DNA of 64,000 nucleotides from Gallionellaceae bacterium (GTDB lineage Bacteria > Pseudomonadota > Gammaproteobacteria > Burkholderiales > Thiobacillaceae): contig JAQTLN010000017.1 of NCBI GenBank assembly GCA_028714875.1, forward strand, positions 1 through 64,000. The letters run 5' to 3'. Shown here in pieces: positions 9,205-21,217 of this stretch. Positions within the stretch are counted from its first letter, which is position 1. Every line of letters begins with the position of its first letter. Position numbers and translations under genes: made by a program. The notes under the pieces are model-generated. The model worked only from the letters and a program-made list of their open reading frames with translations, ran no database searches and had not been told where the DNA came from.

Positions 9205-10197
9205 ATGAAAAAAACCACGCCGTCCCTGGTTTGGGAAACCGACCTGCCCCTGTTCAGCGCTTACATGCTGCGCCAATGGACCTACGGCATGCTCGCCACG
9301 GCCCTGGTGATGGTGCTGTTGCTGGGCACCATCTTCGCCGCGCAAGGAGAGTGGGATGCCATGCCCATGCTCGGACTCATGGTGGTGTCTCTAAGCGGCG
9401 GTCTCTGGCTGCTTGGCCTGATCATCATGGCGGTCATGTTTCGCGGCCGCTTCCATGTTCGCTACACCCTTTCCGACTCGGGCATCCTGCAGGAAACCGT
9501 GGAACCGCTGGCGAAGAAGGCAAACCGCGCGGCCATTATTCTGGGCATCCTCGCGCGCAAGCCGGGCCTGGCGGGCGCCGGCCTCATCGCCAGATCGCGC
9601 GAATCCGAGGCGGTTAACTGGAAAGGCGCTTTCAACGCCGTGGCGCAACCGGAACGCAACCTGATCGCTCTACGCAACGGCTGGCGCACGGTGATGTTCG
9701 TGCAATGCACGGCGGAAAACTTCGCCGAAGTGCTGGAGCGGGTCAACCAGTCCATGCAGCGGCACAAGACCAGCAAACGGGTGGAAACAAACTCGCCGCT
9801 GCCCTTCTACCTGCGCCATACCGCTCTGATCCTGCTGGCCTCGGTGCCATTGTTCATGCTGGCCGAGGAATATCACCTGCACCTGCTGGCCCCGATCCTG
9901 GTGCTCTGCTTCGCGCTGACCACGCTGTGGCTGATCAATATATTCGGCTACGTGGTCTACGCCGGGCTGCTCTACCTGGTTGTCGGCACCCTGATGGATC
10001 TGGCCCGGGTGCGGCAATCCTCGTTCTTCCCGGGTGAAAGCTATAGCGGTTTTTCGGTTATCGGCGATGACGAAACCGGCATCCTGATACTCGCGTCAAT
10101 CGGCGCCGGCTATTTGATCTGGCTATCCTGGCGCGCCCTGCATGGCGGCTTCCTGGCGCTGTTGGTGAAGGACCATGGCGATATGGATGGGGGGTGA
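9205..10197 (+). CDS. Membrane protein of unknown function
   Basis: 330 residues. Two N-terminal helices (about residues 20-45 and 55-80) are followed by a soluble stretch of about 115 residues and three or four C-terminal helices (from about residue 205). The soluble part, between the two membrane blocks, looks like a PH-like insert (FHVRYTLSDSGILQETVEPL, later RNLIALRNGWRTVMFV). The ATG at 9205 is preferred to a frame opening at 9040 because the latter lies inside the MITE-like repeat. Function is not recognised. Confidence 0.7.
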   Translation: MKKTTPSLVWETDLPLFSAYMLRQWTYGMLATALVMVLLLGTIFAAQGEWDAMPMLGLMVVSLSGGLWLLGLIIMAVMFRGRFHVRYTLSDSGILQETVEPLAKKANRAAIILGILARKPGLAGAGLIARSRESEAVNWKGAFNAVAQPERNLIALRNGWRTVMFVQCTAENFAEVLERVNQSMQRHKTSKRVETNSPLPFYLRHTALILLASVPLFMLAEEYHLHLLAPILVLCFALTTLWLINIFGYVVYAGLLYLVVGTLMDLARVRQSSFFPGESYSGFSVIGDDETGILILASIGAGYLIWLSWRALHGGFLALLVKDHGDMDGG

Positions 10198-10262
10198 GGG
10201 TTTGCTCCCCCCATTGAAAAGACTGTTTTCGCGTTAGCTGGTGAGGCGGTCAGCGTAGTGGT

Positions 10263-10438
10263 TCCCCCCTTTTTCAAAGGGGTGTTAGGGGGGATTTCTG
10301 AGGCGGCTGCTCAGGCAAACGTCGCTAAATCCCTGATAAAGCCCCTAAGCGAAGGACTAAGCCGCTAAAAGACGGCAGCCAAGTCCCTGCTTATACCCTT
10401 CGGTACCTCAATCCCCCTTTGAAAAAGGGGGAAGTGTT
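10263..10438. repeat. Palindromic element cluster with conserved spacer
   Basis: A CCCCCCTTT/AAAGGGG hairpin at 10263-10300 is followed by a conserved spacer (GGCTGCTCAGGCAAACGTCG, 10305-10324) also seen at 54590-54622 and 61500-61532. Next comes a degenerate ATCCCTGATAAAGCCCC segment, CCTTCGGTACC, and a second hairpin at 10410-10434 against the dnaJ stop. It fills the 242-bp space between two convergent genes. Confidence 0.75.
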
Positions 10439-10439
10439 C

Positions 10440-11564
10440 CTACGGCGCGAAGAACTCCTTCACCTTGTCCATGAACGACTTGGCGCGCGGGTTGTGTTTG
10501 CCTTCCTGGCCGCCGCAGCAACTGTCGAACTCGCGCAGCAGTTCCTTCTGCCGTTCGGTCAGGTTGACCGGGGTTTCCACCACCAGATGCGCCATCAGGT
10601 CGCCGGGGTGCTGGCTGCGCACGCCTTTGATGCCCTTGCCGCGCAGGCGGAACACCTTGCCGCTCTGGGTTTCCGAGGGAATCTTGATGGTCGCGTGGCC
10701 GTCCAGGGTGGGAATCTCGATTTCGCCGCCCAGCGCCGCCGTGGCGAAGGAAATCGGCATCTCGCAATGAAGGTCGTCGTGGTCGCGCTGGAAGACCTGA
10801 TGCGTCTTGAGATGAATCTGCACATAGAGATCGCCGGGCGGCCCGCCGTTGACCCCGGCTTCGCCTTCGCCGGAAAGGCGGATGCGATCGCCCTCGTCGA
10901 CCCCGGAAGGAATCCGCACCGACAGGGTCTTGTGCTTCTTGACCCGGCCCTCGCCGTGGCAGTGCGTGCACGGGTCGGCGATGACGCGGCCGTTGCCGTG
11001 GCAGCGCGGGCAGGTCTGCTGAATCGAGAAGAAGCCCTGCTGCATGCGCACCTGGCCGTGGCCGCCACAGGTCGGGCAGGTCACCGGATCGGTGCCGGGC
11101 TTGGCGCCGCTGCCGTGGCAGTGTTCGCACTCGGTCAGCACCGGCACGCGGATCTTGGTCTCGGTGCCGCGCGCGGCTTCTTCCAGGGAAACTTCCAGGT
11201 TGTATCTGAGGTCGGCGCCGCGATAGACGTTCGAGCGTCGCCCGCCGCCACCGCCACCACCCCCGAAGATGTCGCCGAAGATGTCCGAGAAGGCATCGGA
11301 AAAGTCGCGCCCGCCACCACCGCCACCGCCCATGGATGGGTCGACGCCGGCATGGCCATACTGGTTGTAGGCGGCGCGTTTGTTGCCGTCGGAGAGCACT
11401 TCGTAAGCTTCCTTGGCCTCCTTGAATTTCTCCTCGGAAGCCTTTTCGCCCTGATTGCGGTCAGGGTGGTGCTTCATGGCCAGCTTCTTGAAAGCCTTCT
11501 TGATTTCTTCGTCGGAGGCGCTCTTGGAGACGCCGAGAACTTCGTAGTAGTCGCGTTTTGACAT
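10440..11564 (-). CDS. dnaJ: Chaperone protein DnaJ
   Basis: 374 residues, standard length for DnaJ (Hsp40). The J-domain has HPD ([10 protein letters not shown]), followed by a Gly/Phe-rich segment ([14 protein letters not shown]) and the zinc-binding region with four CxxCxGxG motifs ([32 protein letters not shown]). The C-terminal substrate-binding domains end with KVKEFFAP. It stimulates DnaK ATPase and delivers unfolded clients. ATG 11564 ([12 protein letters not shown]) is chosen over a frame opening 72 bp upstream. dnaK and grpE are not adjacent on the upstream side, where a methyltransferase-like gene is found instead. Confidence 0.97.
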   Translation of the reverse strand: MSKRDYYEVLGVSKSASDEEIKKAFKKLAMKHHPDRNQGEKASEEKFKEAKEAYEVLSDGNKRAAYNQYGHAGVDPSMGGGGGGGRDFSDAFSDIFGDIFGGGGGGGGRRSNVYRGADLRYNLEVSLEEAARGTETKIRVPVLTECEHCHGSGAKPGTDPVTCPTCGGHGQVRMQQGFFSIQQTCPRCHGNGRVIADPCTHCHGEGRVKKHKTLSVRIPSGVDEGDRIRLSGEGEAGVNGGPPGDLYVQIHLKTHQVFQRDHDDLHCEMPISFATAALGGEIEIPTLDGHATIKIPSETQSGKVFRLRGKGIKGVRSQHPGDLMAHLVVETPVNLTERQKELLREFDSCCGGQEGKHNPRAKSFMDKVKEFFAP

Positions 11565-11605
11565 GAGTGATTCGTTAAGCGGAGTGATGTGGATTAAACC
11601 TGCGG

Positions 11606-11625
11606 TGTCCCAACATGTTGGGACA
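11606..11625. promoter_or_regulatory. 20-bp perfect palindrome upstream of dnaJ
   Basis: TGTCCCAACATGTTGGGACA is perfectly self-complementary and sits 42-61 bp upstream of the dnaJ start, in the 73-bp gap behind the methyltransferase-like gene. No T-run follows on the minus strand, so an operator is more likely than a terminator. The cognate regulator is unknown. Confidence 0.5.
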
Positions 11626-11637
11626 TCCACAGCCATA

Positions 11638-12339
11638 TCAAGAGCGGGGGTGTACCGAGCTATCGAGCCATTCGATCAGGTGATGGCCGCGCGGCGCCAA
11701 ATGCCAGAGAGCATAGCGGCGCGGCGCCGACGGACAGAGGCCGGCGGTTTCGTGGTCGGTGATTTCCAGGTCGCCGCCGCGCCAGACCCGCGCCAGCAGT
11801 TCGTCCAGGGGAATCGCCTGTTCAAGGGGTTCGGGCGCCGGCCCCTCCGGCGCGCGCGTGCTGGAAACCAGATCGTGCCAACTCGCCCAGAGGCGGCCCG
11901 CGAGCGCGGGTTCCAGTTCGGCCAGCCAGGCGCCGCGGTCGAAATCGGTCGGCTGGCCCTGGAGTTCCTGGCCGAGCAGGTTGCAGAACAGCAAGGCGGC
12001 GTCGGGAAACGTCGCCGCCAGACGCGCGAAACCACCTGGCTGCGCCAGATAGCCGCTCTCCCGCCACTCGAACGCGCACCCCGGAAACTGCCGCCGCAAC
12101 AGCCAGCACGCCAGCGGGTCGGGCTCCAACACGCTGATGCGCTCGAACCGTTCGAGAAATTGCGCGGTAAGCGCGTAGCCGCCGCTGGGGCCGACCAACA
12201 CCAGATGTTTGGCCTCCGGCCGCCAGCCGGTCAGCCAGCGCCGCACCGTGGTATGGAACGGCGCCCACAGCGTATGCCGCCGGCGCCAGGCGCGCAGGTG
12301 GTAAGGCAGACTGCCGCTGGGGTGCAAGAGATAGGACAT
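11638..12339 (-). CDS. Methyltransferase-like protein of unknown function
   Basis: 233 residues. A Rossmann-type glycine motif followed by an acidic residue at the end of the second strand ([17 protein letters not shown], then [16 protein letters not shown]) suggests S-adenosylmethionine binding. No methyltransferase subfamily motif is recognised. It precedes dnaJ on the same strand with a 73-bp gap containing a perfect palindrome. Its own start is 21 bp from the right arm of the MITE-like element at 12361. Confidence 0.6.
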   Translation of the reverse strand: MSYLLHPSGSLPYHLRAWRRRHTLWAPFHTTVRRWLTGWRPEAKHLVLVGPSGGYALTAQFLERFERISVLEPDPLACWLLRRQFPGCAFEWRESGYLAQPGGFARLAATFPDAALLFCNLLGQELQGQPTDFDRGAWLAELEPALAGRLWASWHDLVSSTRAPEGPAPEPLEQAIPLDELLARVWRGGDLEITDHETAGLCPSAPRRYALWHLAPRGHHLIEWLDSSVHPRS

Positions 12340-12360
12340 CGGGCTGAACGGGGTTCGGGG

Positions 12361-12526
12361 CTAGTAGTCAGTCACGCTGAAACGCAGACATGAATCGGCG
12401 CCTTTCCCCGCCATGCATCGTTGCGGCCACTTGCCGTATACCCCATATGGCGGCGCGGCCGCGCCTCGCCTGACGAGAAAATCCATCCATTTCATTTATC
12501 TCCGTTTCAGCGTGACTGACTACTAG
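12361..12526. mobile_element. MITE-like element, 166 bp with perfect 24-bp terminal inverted repeats
   Basis: 12361-12384 and 12503-12526 are exact reverse complements beginning CTAGTAGTCAGTCACGCTGA. The 118-bp interior has no ORF. It lies between two minus-strand genes with no other feature, which fits a non-autonomous DNA transposon. CTAG at each outer end could be a target duplication or part of the arm. No transposase with matching ends is in the window. Confidence 0.65.
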
Positions 12527-12583
12527 TAATGTACCGTTCAACCGGGCGAAACAGCGTTTACCTCTGCCTCGCCTGATGCCAAT

Positions 12584-12892
12584 TCAGGCGGCACGGGCCT
12601 CCACCCCGATAAAGCTCGCGGCGATACCCTCTTCCCAGTTGCGCACGACCATGATCGGCAACCACTGCTCGGCGGGTATCCGACCCAAGTCATGCAGCAC
12701 AACATCCAGATGCTTGCCTGGCGCGAGTTCGTCAGCGGAGTAATCCTGCTGGATGCACAGCCGCAAACCATGCTCGCTGATATCCACCGTCATCCCGCTG
12801 GCGACCAGATTGCCGTAGGCGTAGAGGCGCATGTCCAGATTCGTGGAGATGCGCTTGCTGATGCGCCGCTCCTGGCTTGTCTGCTGATCCAT
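12584..12892 (-). CDS. PilZ-domain protein
   Basis: 102 residues, essentially one PilZ domain. It has the N-terminal arginine motif (RRISKRIST) and the D-x-S-x-x-G motif (TVDISEHGLRL) that bind cyclic di-GMP. As a stand-alone PilZ protein it is probably a c-di-GMP effector acting on motility or surface behaviour. The target is unknown. It fits the several GGDEF and EAL proteins in this window. Confidence 0.85.
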   Translation of the reverse strand: MDQQTSQERRISKRISTNLDMRLYAYGNLVASGMTVDISEHGLRLCIQQDYSADELAPGKHLDVVLHDLGRIPAEQWLPIMVVRNWEEGIAASFIGVEARAA

Positions 12893-12954
12893 TCCGCTGT
12901 CTCCTGATAGCTATTGATCCCACCGCTTGCCACTGTCCGACAGGGTCGGTTCCG

Positions 12955-14004
12955 CTATGCCACGGTGACTGCTCCGGACAGATACACATCCTGAATCGCG
13001 TTGAGCAATTGCACGCCTTCCGCCATCGGCCGCTGGAAAGCCTTGCGTCCGGAGATCAAACCCATGCCGCCGGCCCGCTTGTTGATCACCGCAGTGCGGA
13101 CCGCCTGGGCCAGATCGTTGTCGCCCGATGCGCCGCCGGAATTGATCATGCCAGCCCGCCCCATGAAGCAATTGGCCACCTGATAGCGCACCAGGTCGAT
13201 GGGGTGGGGTGAAGTCAGTTCGGAATAGACCTTGGGATGGGTTTTGCCGAAGCCGATGGCGGTATAGCCGCCGTTGTTGGTGGCCTGTTTCTGTTTGACG
13301 ATGTCCGCTTCGATGGTGGCGGCGAGATGATTGGCCTGGCCGGTCAGGTCGGCGGCTTCGTGATAGTCGACGCCGTCCTTCTTGAAAGCGGCATTGCGCA
13401 GATACGCCCACAGGAAAGTGACCATGCCCAGCCGGTGGGCTTCGGCGAAAGCCTCGGAGACTTCCAGTATCTGCCGCCGCGATTCCGCGGAGCCGTAATA
13501 AACCGTCGCGCCCACCGCCACCGCGCCCAGGTCGAACGCCTTGCGAACGCCGGTGAACAGGGTCTGATCGTGCGGGGTCGGGTAGGTCAGCATCTCGTTG
13601 TGGTTCAACTTCACCAGGAACGGGATCTTGTGGGCGAACTTGCGCGATACCGACCCGAGCACGCCGAGAGTGGACGCCACCGCGTTGCAACCGCCCGCGA
13701 TGGCCAGCCTGACGATGTTTTCCGGATCGAAATATTCGGGATTGGGCGCGAAGGAGGCGCCGCCCGAGTGTTCCACCCCCTGATCCACCGGCAGGATGGA
13801 CAAATAACCCGTTCCCGCCAGACGCCCGCTGTTGAATATCTGCTGGAAGTTGCGCAGGGTGCCGGGGATGCGGTCGCTGCCCGCCACCACCCGGTCGATG
13901 AAGTCCGGCCCTGGCAAATGCAGGGCCGTTTTCGGGAAAGTGTTGCAAGTGTGATCGAGAAGATACCGCTCTTCGCTACCGAGTAGCGCCTGAATATCGG
14001 TCAT
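12955..14004 (-). CDS. fbaB: Class I fructose-bisphosphate aldolase (FbaB/DhnA type)
   Basis: 349 residues, the usual length of the archaeal-type class I aldolase. It contains [27 protein letters not shown] (with a Schiff-base-region Lys), [20 protein letters not shown] and a phosphate-binding region [12 protein letters not shown]. It cleaves fructose-1,6-bisphosphate to dihydroxyacetone phosphate and glyceraldehyde-3-phosphate, in glycolysis, gluconeogenesis or the Calvin cycle. A perfect AGGAGG Shine-Dalgarno lies 5 bp upstream of the ATG. The gene is monocistronic by position. Confidence 0.93.
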   Translation of the reverse strand: MTDIQALLGSEERYLLDHTCNTFPKTALHLPGPDFIDRVVAGSDRIPGTLRNFQQIFNSGRLAGTGYLSILPVDQGVEHSGGASFAPNPEYFDPENIVRLAIAGGCNAVASTLGVLGSVSRKFAHKIPFLVKLNHNEMLTYPTPHDQTLFTGVRKAFDLGAVAVGATVYYGSAESRRQILEVSEAFAEAHRLGMVTFLWAYLRNAAFKKDGVDYHEAADLTGQANHLAATIEADIVKQKQATNNGGYTAIGFGKTHPKVYSELTSPHPIDLVRYQVANCFMGRAGMINSGGASGDNDLAQAVRTAVINKRAGGMGLISGRKAFQRPMAEGVQLLNAIQDVYLSGAVTVA

Positions 14005-14073
14005 GTTGCCTCCTGAAAGGCCGGTGCGGCTGGCACCCGGCGGCAGGGCGAGAGAAAGACGGAGCCTTACCTT

Positions 14074-14154
14074 TTATAGCAGGGCGGCGCGAATCATTTC
14101 CCGCATCGCCATCGCATTCAGCCTGGCATAACCATGTTGGTCGTCGTCGAAATA
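14074..14154 (-). pseudogene. C-terminal remnant of a DUF72-like gene
   Basis: The minus strand reads YFDDDQHGYARLNAMAMREM and six more residues to a TAA at 14074. This resembles the conserved C-terminus of DUF72 proteins (YFNNDxxGxAxxNAxxL). The frame is lost immediately upstream at about 14155. The rest of 14005-14235 shows no other feature apart from the Shine-Dalgarno of the aldolase gene. Confidence 0.4.
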
Positions 14155-14235
14155 GCAATTGGAACGCGATTTCGACGCTGTGCCGGAACTCGCCACGCAG
14201 GTGGCTGCCCTGCCATTTCTAGGGTAAGGCCGGCC

Positions 14236-16644
14236 CTACTCTCCGCCGAACACCCGTTTCGCCACATCCTTGTAATGCTTGACGAAATGCACGTCGAGGC
14301 CGGCTTTGACGTAGTCGGGCAGACGTTGGTAGTCGGGCTGGTTGGCGTGCGGCAGCAGGAGTTCTGTAAGCCCTACCCGCTTGGCGGCGATGACTTTTTC
14401 ACGGATGCCGCCGACGGGTAGCACTTGGCCGGTCAGGGTGAGTTCGCCGGTCATGGCAAGTGGGCGGGTGATCTTTTCGTTCTTCGCCAAAGACAGCAGC
14501 GCGGTGGCCATGGTGATACCGGCGCTGGGGCCGTCCTTCGGCGTGGCGCCTTCCGGCACATGCAGGTGGACGAAGGCTTCGTCGAAGAACTTGGGATCGG
14601 CCTGATAGCCCTTGAGGTGGCTGGAAATGTAGCTGTAGGCGATCTCGGCGGATTCCTTCATCACGTCACCGAGCTTGCCGGTGAGCTTGAAGCCGCGATT
14701 CAACGTGTGCACCTTGGTGGCTTCGATGGTCAGCGTGGCGCCGCCCAGGGCGGTCCAGGCCAGGCCGGTGACCACGCCGATGCCGGTCATCGGTTTTTCC
14801 AGCAGATAGGGCGGGTCGGTGAGGAAGGTCTCCAGATTGGCGGCGGTGACATGCAGTTTTTCCGCCTCGCCGCGCACGATCTTCACCACCCCCTTGCGCG
14901 CCACCTTGCCCAGATTCATTTCCAGTTGCCGCACCCCGGCTTCGCGCGCATAGCCTTCGATGATGCGGCGAATGGCGGCTTCGGTCAGGGTCACCTGGCC
15001 GCGCTTGAGCCCGGTCTTCTTGATCTGTTTGGGCCACAGGTGGTGCTTGGCGATCGCCAGTTTCTCTTCCAGCAGATAGCCGGACAGGCGGATCACTTCC
15101 ATGCGATCGAGCAGCGGCGCCGGGATGGTATCCATCTGATTGGCGGTGCAGATGAACAGCACCTTGGAAAGGTCGAAGCGCACATCCAGGTAGTGGTCGA
15201 GGAATTCCACGTTCTGCTCGGGATCAAGCACTTCCAGCAACGCGGAAGCCGGGTCGCCCTGGTAGGAGGCGCCTATCTTGTCCACCTCATCGAGCATGAT
15301 GATGGGATTCTGCGATTCCACTTCCTTGATCGCCTGGATGAACTTGCCCGGCATGGCGCCGATATAGGTACGGCGGTGGCCCTTGATCTCGGCCTCGTCC
15401 TTCATGCCGCCCACCGAGAAACGGTAGAACTTGCGCCCCAGCGCGCGTGCCACAGAGCGGCCGATGGAGGTCTTGCCCACCCCCGGCGGGCCGACCAGCA
15501 ACAGGATGGAGCCGGCCACCTCGCCTTTAAGCGCGCCCACGGCGAGGAATTCGATGATGCGTTCCTTGACGTCGTCGAGGCCGTCGTGGTCCTGGTCGAG
15601 AATCTTGCGCGCGCGCACCAGTTCCAGCTTGTCTTTGGTGAATTTTCCCCAGGGCAGATTGGTGAGCCAGTCCAGGTAGTTGCGCGTGACGGTGTATTCC
15701 GGCGAACCGTGTTCCAGGCCCGAAAGCTTGTCCATTTCCTCGCCGATCTTCTTGGCGGCATGTTGCGGCAGCTTCAGTTTCTTGATGCGGCCATGGTAGA
15801 GATCGAGGTCGGCGGTACGGTCGTCCTTGGCGATGCCGAGTTCCTTCTGGATCGCCCTGAGCTGCTCGCGCAGGAAGAACTCGCGCTGCTGCGCGGTCAT
15901 CTTCTCCTCGACCTTTTCCTGAATCTTGCTTTGCAGCTTGGCGACTTCCAGTTCTTTCTTGACCAGAAGCAGCACCTTCTGCATGCGTTTGCGCAAGTTC
16001 AGCGCTTCCATCACCTCCTGGAGCTTTTCCTTGGGCGCGGTGGTCAGGCTGGCGGCGAGGTCGGCCAGGAGCGAGGGCTCGTTGGGCGAAAAACGGTTGA
16101 GGAAGAACTTCAGCTCTTCCGAATACAAGGGATTGAGTGGCAACAACTCCTTGATGGCATTGATGATTGCCAGCGCGTAGGCCTTGATTTCCTCACCGTT
16201 GCCACCCAGCCGGGACTCGGATGGGTAGTCCACGCGGGCGTAATAAGGCGGCTTTCCGGACATCCATTCGGCGACGCGAAAGCGGGTGATGCCCTCGGCG
16301 ATGAACTGGATCTTGCCGTCCGAGCGCATCGGATGATGCATGCGCACCAGCGTGCCGGTGGCGTAGAAATCGTCCGGCCGGGCATCGTCGGAAACGTCGC
16401 CGTGCACCAGTACCAACCCCACCAGATGGTGCCCGGCATCGCCGATCTTCTTCACCGTCTCGGCCCAGGGCCCCTCGTTCATGATCAGCGGCAGGGTTTG
16501 CGCCGGAAAGAACGGCTTCTCCGTGAGCGGCAGGATGTAGATGGTCGACGGCAAGGTTTGCGCCGGGAGATTCGGCGTGGCCGTCGCGCCGTCCTCATCC
16601 GAATCGATCAATTCGCCTTCGATGGTTTGATTCTTGTCAGTCAT
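14236..16644 (-). CDS. lon: ATP-dependent protease Lon (La)
   Basis: 802 residues, a full-length LonA. It has an N-terminal LON substrate-binding domain (YILPLTEKPFFPAQTLPLI), a coiled-coil region and an AAA+ domain with Walker A GPPGVGKTS and Walker B IIMLDEVDK. The serine-lysine protease domain has the catalytic Ser in PKDGPSAGIT and the Lys in EKVIAAKRVGL. It degrades misfolded and selected regulatory proteins in the cytoplasm. The N-terminus is somewhat acidic and extended (EGELIDSDEDG) compared with E. coli Lon. It is divergent from the DUF4197 gene, with a 221-bp shared upstream region (16645-16865) that holds no other gene. Confidence 0.96.
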   Translation of the reverse strand: MTDKNQTIEGELIDSDEDGATATPNLPAQTLPSTIYILPLTEKPFFPAQTLPLIMNEGPWAETVKKIGDAGHHLVGLVLVHGDVSDDARPDDFYATGTLVRMHHPMRSDGKIQFIAEGITRFRVAEWMSGKPPYYARVDYPSESRLGGNGEEIKAYALAIINAIKELLPLNPLYSEELKFFLNRFSPNEPSLLADLAASLTTAPKEKLQEVMEALNLRKRMQKVLLLVKKELEVAKLQSKIQEKVEEKMTAQQREFFLREQLRAIQKELGIAKDDRTADLDLYHGRIKKLKLPQHAAKKIGEEMDKLSGLEHGSPEYTVTRNYLDWLTNLPWGKFTKDKLELVRARKILDQDHDGLDDVKERIIEFLAVGALKGEVAGSILLLVGPPGVGKTSIGRSVARALGRKFYRFSVGGMKDEAEIKGHRRTYIGAMPGKFIQAIKEVESQNPIIMLDEVDKIGASYQGDPASALLEVLDPEQNVEFLDHYLDVRFDLSKVLFICTANQMDTIPAPLLDRMEVIRLSGYLLEEKLAIAKHHLWPKQIKKTGLKRGQVTLTEAAIRRIIEGYAREAGVRQLEMNLGKVARKGVVKIVRGEAEKLHVTAANLETFLTDPPYLLEKPMTGIGVVTGLAWTALGGATLTIEATKVHTLNRGFKLTGKLGDVMKESAEIAYSYISSHLKGYQADPKFFDEAFVHLHVPEGATPKDGPSAGITMATALLSLAKNEKITRPLAMTGELTLTGQVLPVGGIREKVIAAKRVGLTELLLPHANQPDYQRLPDYVKAGLDVHFVKHYKDVAKRVFGGE

Positions 16645-16865
16645 ATGTAGACACCGCGCTATCCCGTATTGGTCACGACGTAGTTGTCATGGCTTATGGT
16701 TGAGATTCAAGTGGCCGTATAGGATGGCTTACGGCCACAGGGGCGATTATCCGCCCTGCCGGCCCTGATTAGCGCTAACCGCCGCGCTGTGCACAGGCTC
16801 ACCATGAACCAGCACGAACCACCGCATACTGTTTGCCCCGCCCTCACCCCTTCTGGAGAACACCC

Positions 16866-17630
16866 ATGCCCAAGCAACCGCCGAAACGCGTTCTTCTCAC
16901 CGCCTTGCTGTTCTGCCTGAGCGGCGGCAGCGCCCAGGCGGGATGGTGGGACAAAATCCTGGAAAAAACCCAGCAATTGCAGGGCAAACCCGCCGCCGAG
17001 GCCGTCACCTCCGCCCTCAGCGACGACGAGGTCATCCGCGGCTTGAAAGAGGCATTGGGCAAGGGTGCCGAGCAAGCGGTCAGCCGCCTGGGCAAGGAAG
17101 GCGGTTTTCTCAATGACCTGAACGTCAAGATTCCCATGCCCGAGGATCTGAAGAAGGCGGAAAAAGTGCTGCGGACCTTCCGGCAGGACAAATACGCCGA
17201 CGAATTCGTCGCCACCATGAACCACGCCGCCGAGCGCGCCGTGCCCGAAGCCGCCGTCCTGCTCAACGAGGCGATACAACAGATGAACCTGGACGATGCC
17301 CGCGCCATACTCAAAGGCCCCGACGACGCGGCCACCCAGTATTTCCGCAAGACCAGCGAAGCCAGGCTGAACGAGCGTTTCCTGCCTCTGGTTCAGCAGG
17401 CAACCAATCAGGCCGGCGTCACTTCGGCTTACAAGCAACTCATGCAAAAAGCCGGGCCAGTCGCCAGCCTGATGGGCAAACAGGCCAATGATGTGGATGG
17501 CTACGTCAGCGGCAAGGCCATCGACGGCCTGTTCAAGATGATGGCGGCGGAGGAAAAACTGATCCGTCAGGACCCGCTGGCGCGCGGCACGGATTTACTG
17601 AAGAAGGTATTCGGGTCGTTGAAGAAGTAA
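16866..17630 (+). CDS. DUF4197 family exported protein
   Basis: 254 residues. The signal peptide is about 1-24 (ends GGSAQA). The family pattern is clear: LSDDEVIRGLKEALGKGAEQ, FLNDLNVKIPMPEDLKKAEK, KYADEFVATMNHAAERAVPE and GPDDAATQYFRKTSEA. The family is all-helical, periplasmic or outer-membrane-associated, and of unknown function. The ATG at 16866, after GGAG, gives the correct signal peptide, so the in-frame ATG at 16833 is rejected. Confidence 0.85.
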   Translation: MPKQPPKRVLLTALLFCLSGGSAQAGWWDKILEKTQQLQGKPAAEAVTSALSDDEVIRGLKEALGKGAEQAVSRLGKEGGFLNDLNVKIPMPEDLKKAEKVLRTFRQDKYADEFVATMNHAAERAVPEAAVLLNEAIQQMNLDDARAILKGPDDAATQYFRKTSEARLNERFLPLVQQATNQAGVTSAYKQLMQKAGPVASLMGKQANDVDGYVSGKAIDGLFKMMAAEEKLIRQDPLARGTDLLKKVFGSLKK

Positions 17631-17684
17631 ACGCGGACTGGCGCCCAAGCCAGTTGTAGGCCCTGAACAGCGAAGTTCGATGGT

Positions 17685-17722
17685 GGATCGTCAGGTAGCG
17701 ATAAAGCCGCAACCTGACCTAC
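17685..17722. repeat. Family B repeat, 38 bp
   Basis: GGATCGTCAGGTAGCGATAA... is identical over 38 bp to the copy at 26472-26509 and nearly identical to the reverse complement of 2532-2569. It forms a hairpin between the convergent DUF4197 and gyrA genes. Confidence 0.8.
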
Positions 17723-17750
17723 GACTTCCGCTCAGTCGTGAGTTATCGAG

Positions 17751-20369
<2,619 letters not shown>

Positions 20370-20434
20370 TGCGGGGCGTCTTCTCGGTTTGTTCTTGGAA
20401 AAACGTTATGTTTTTGCTGGAAAAAAGCCGCGCG

Positions 20435-20443
20435 ATTCTAGCA
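20435..20443 (-). promoter_or_regulatory. Possible extended -10 promoter of gyrA
   Basis: On the minus strand TGCTAGAAT (extended -10, TGnTATAAT-like) lies 66-74 bp upstream of the gyrA ATG. No convincing -35 hexamer is present at 17 bp, as expected for an extended -10 promoter. Prediction only. Confidence 0.35.
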
Positions 20444-20512
20444 CGCCGAGGCCCCTTTCCGGGACGGGATCGGGGCGGTTGTTCACGGGTTGGAAGGGCT
20501 TTCAGGTTGAAG

Positions 20513-20608
20513 AAATCCCCCCCTACCTTCCATTGGCAAAGGAGGGGACCTGGAATCGTCGCGGGCTTTCTCCCCCCTTTCCCAAAGGGGGGCCGGGGGG
20601 GATTTTGG
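20513..20608. repeat. CCCCCCTTT/AAAGGGGGG palindromic element
   Basis: Starts GAAATCCCCCCC and ends GGGGGGGATTTT, with two internal hairpins (the left one diverged: CCTTCCATTGGCAAAGGAGGG). It lies between gyrA and the M50-like protease gene. Confidence 0.85.
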
Positions 20609-20615
20609 GGTGGCC

Positions 20616-21137
20616 TCACCCCGGCCGTGTATCCTCCAGCCAGCGCCTGAACAACCAGACCACCGCCGCCAGCATCAGCCCCCAGCCCAGGTAAGCGGTG
20701 AACCAGGCGATGCGGGCATCCGCGTCGAGCACGCCCCAGCGGGAAAAAATCTCGGTCCAGTCGTGTTCGCCACCACCGACCAGGGGCAGCAGTTGGACAC
20801 GCGCGTCGGCCATGTAACGGGCCACGTTGAGTAGGCTCTCACCCAGCCAGACCAGACCAAACGCCAGGCCCACTGCTTCGCCACGGCGCCGGAAGTGCCA
20901 GGCGACCAGGGCGGGAAACAGCAACTGGAACAATGTGCCGCCGTAAACCATCAGGCGCCCGCTCAACAGGCCGACGATGGGATGGCCGGCTTCGTGGATG
21001 ACCAGATTGGCGCTGTCCAGGATCGGCACCCAGTCCTGCCCGGATTTGTAGCGGAAGAGGACGATCAGCAGCGCGAACGAGGCGACGCCGAGAAAGGCGG
21101 ACAGGGTCACCGGGCGGAAGTCGGAGTCAGAGGGCAC
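20616..21137 (-). CDS. M50B-like membrane metalloprotease homologue
   Basis: 173 residues, mostly hydrophobic with about four or five membrane helices. It has a zinc-protease motif in a helix (VIHEAGHPIVGLLSG, HExxH) as in site-2-protease-like families. The downstream third zinc ligand (usually in an N-x-x-P-x-x-x-D motif) is not obvious, so activity is uncertain. The substrate is unknown. It has no operon partner by function. The hypD gene begins the same-strand series upstream but is separated by a family C hairpin. Confidence 0.65.
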   Translation of the reverse strand: MPSDSDFRPVTLSAFLGVASFALLIVLFRYKSGQDWVPILDSANLVIHEAGHPIVGLLSGRLMVYGGTLFQLLFPALVAWHFRRRGEAVGLAFGLVWLGESLLNVARYMADARVQLLPLVGGGEHDWTEIFSRWGVLDADARIAWFTAYLGWGLMLAAVVWLFRRWLEDTRPG

Positions 21138-21146
21138 GGGGTCAAC

Positions 21147-21217
21147 TGTAGCGCAGGCTTCCAGCCTGCTCGTAGGCCTGATCAGATTGAACGAGCAGGC
21201 TGGAAGCCTGCGCTACA
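21147..21217. repeat. Family C inverted repeat (27-bp perfect arms)
   Basis: Arms 21147-21173 and 21191-21217 are exact reverse complements beginning TGTAGCGCAGGC. The right end abuts the hypD stop codon (21218-21220). It shares the stem core and the loop CGTAGGCCTGATC with 7517-7588. It may work as a transcript 3' end. Confidence 0.85.

Noticed and set aside
20616..21137. Rhomboid or intact site-2 protease
   Set aside because: Only HEAGH is clear and the third zinc ligand is not seen, so it was listed only as an M50B-like homologue.
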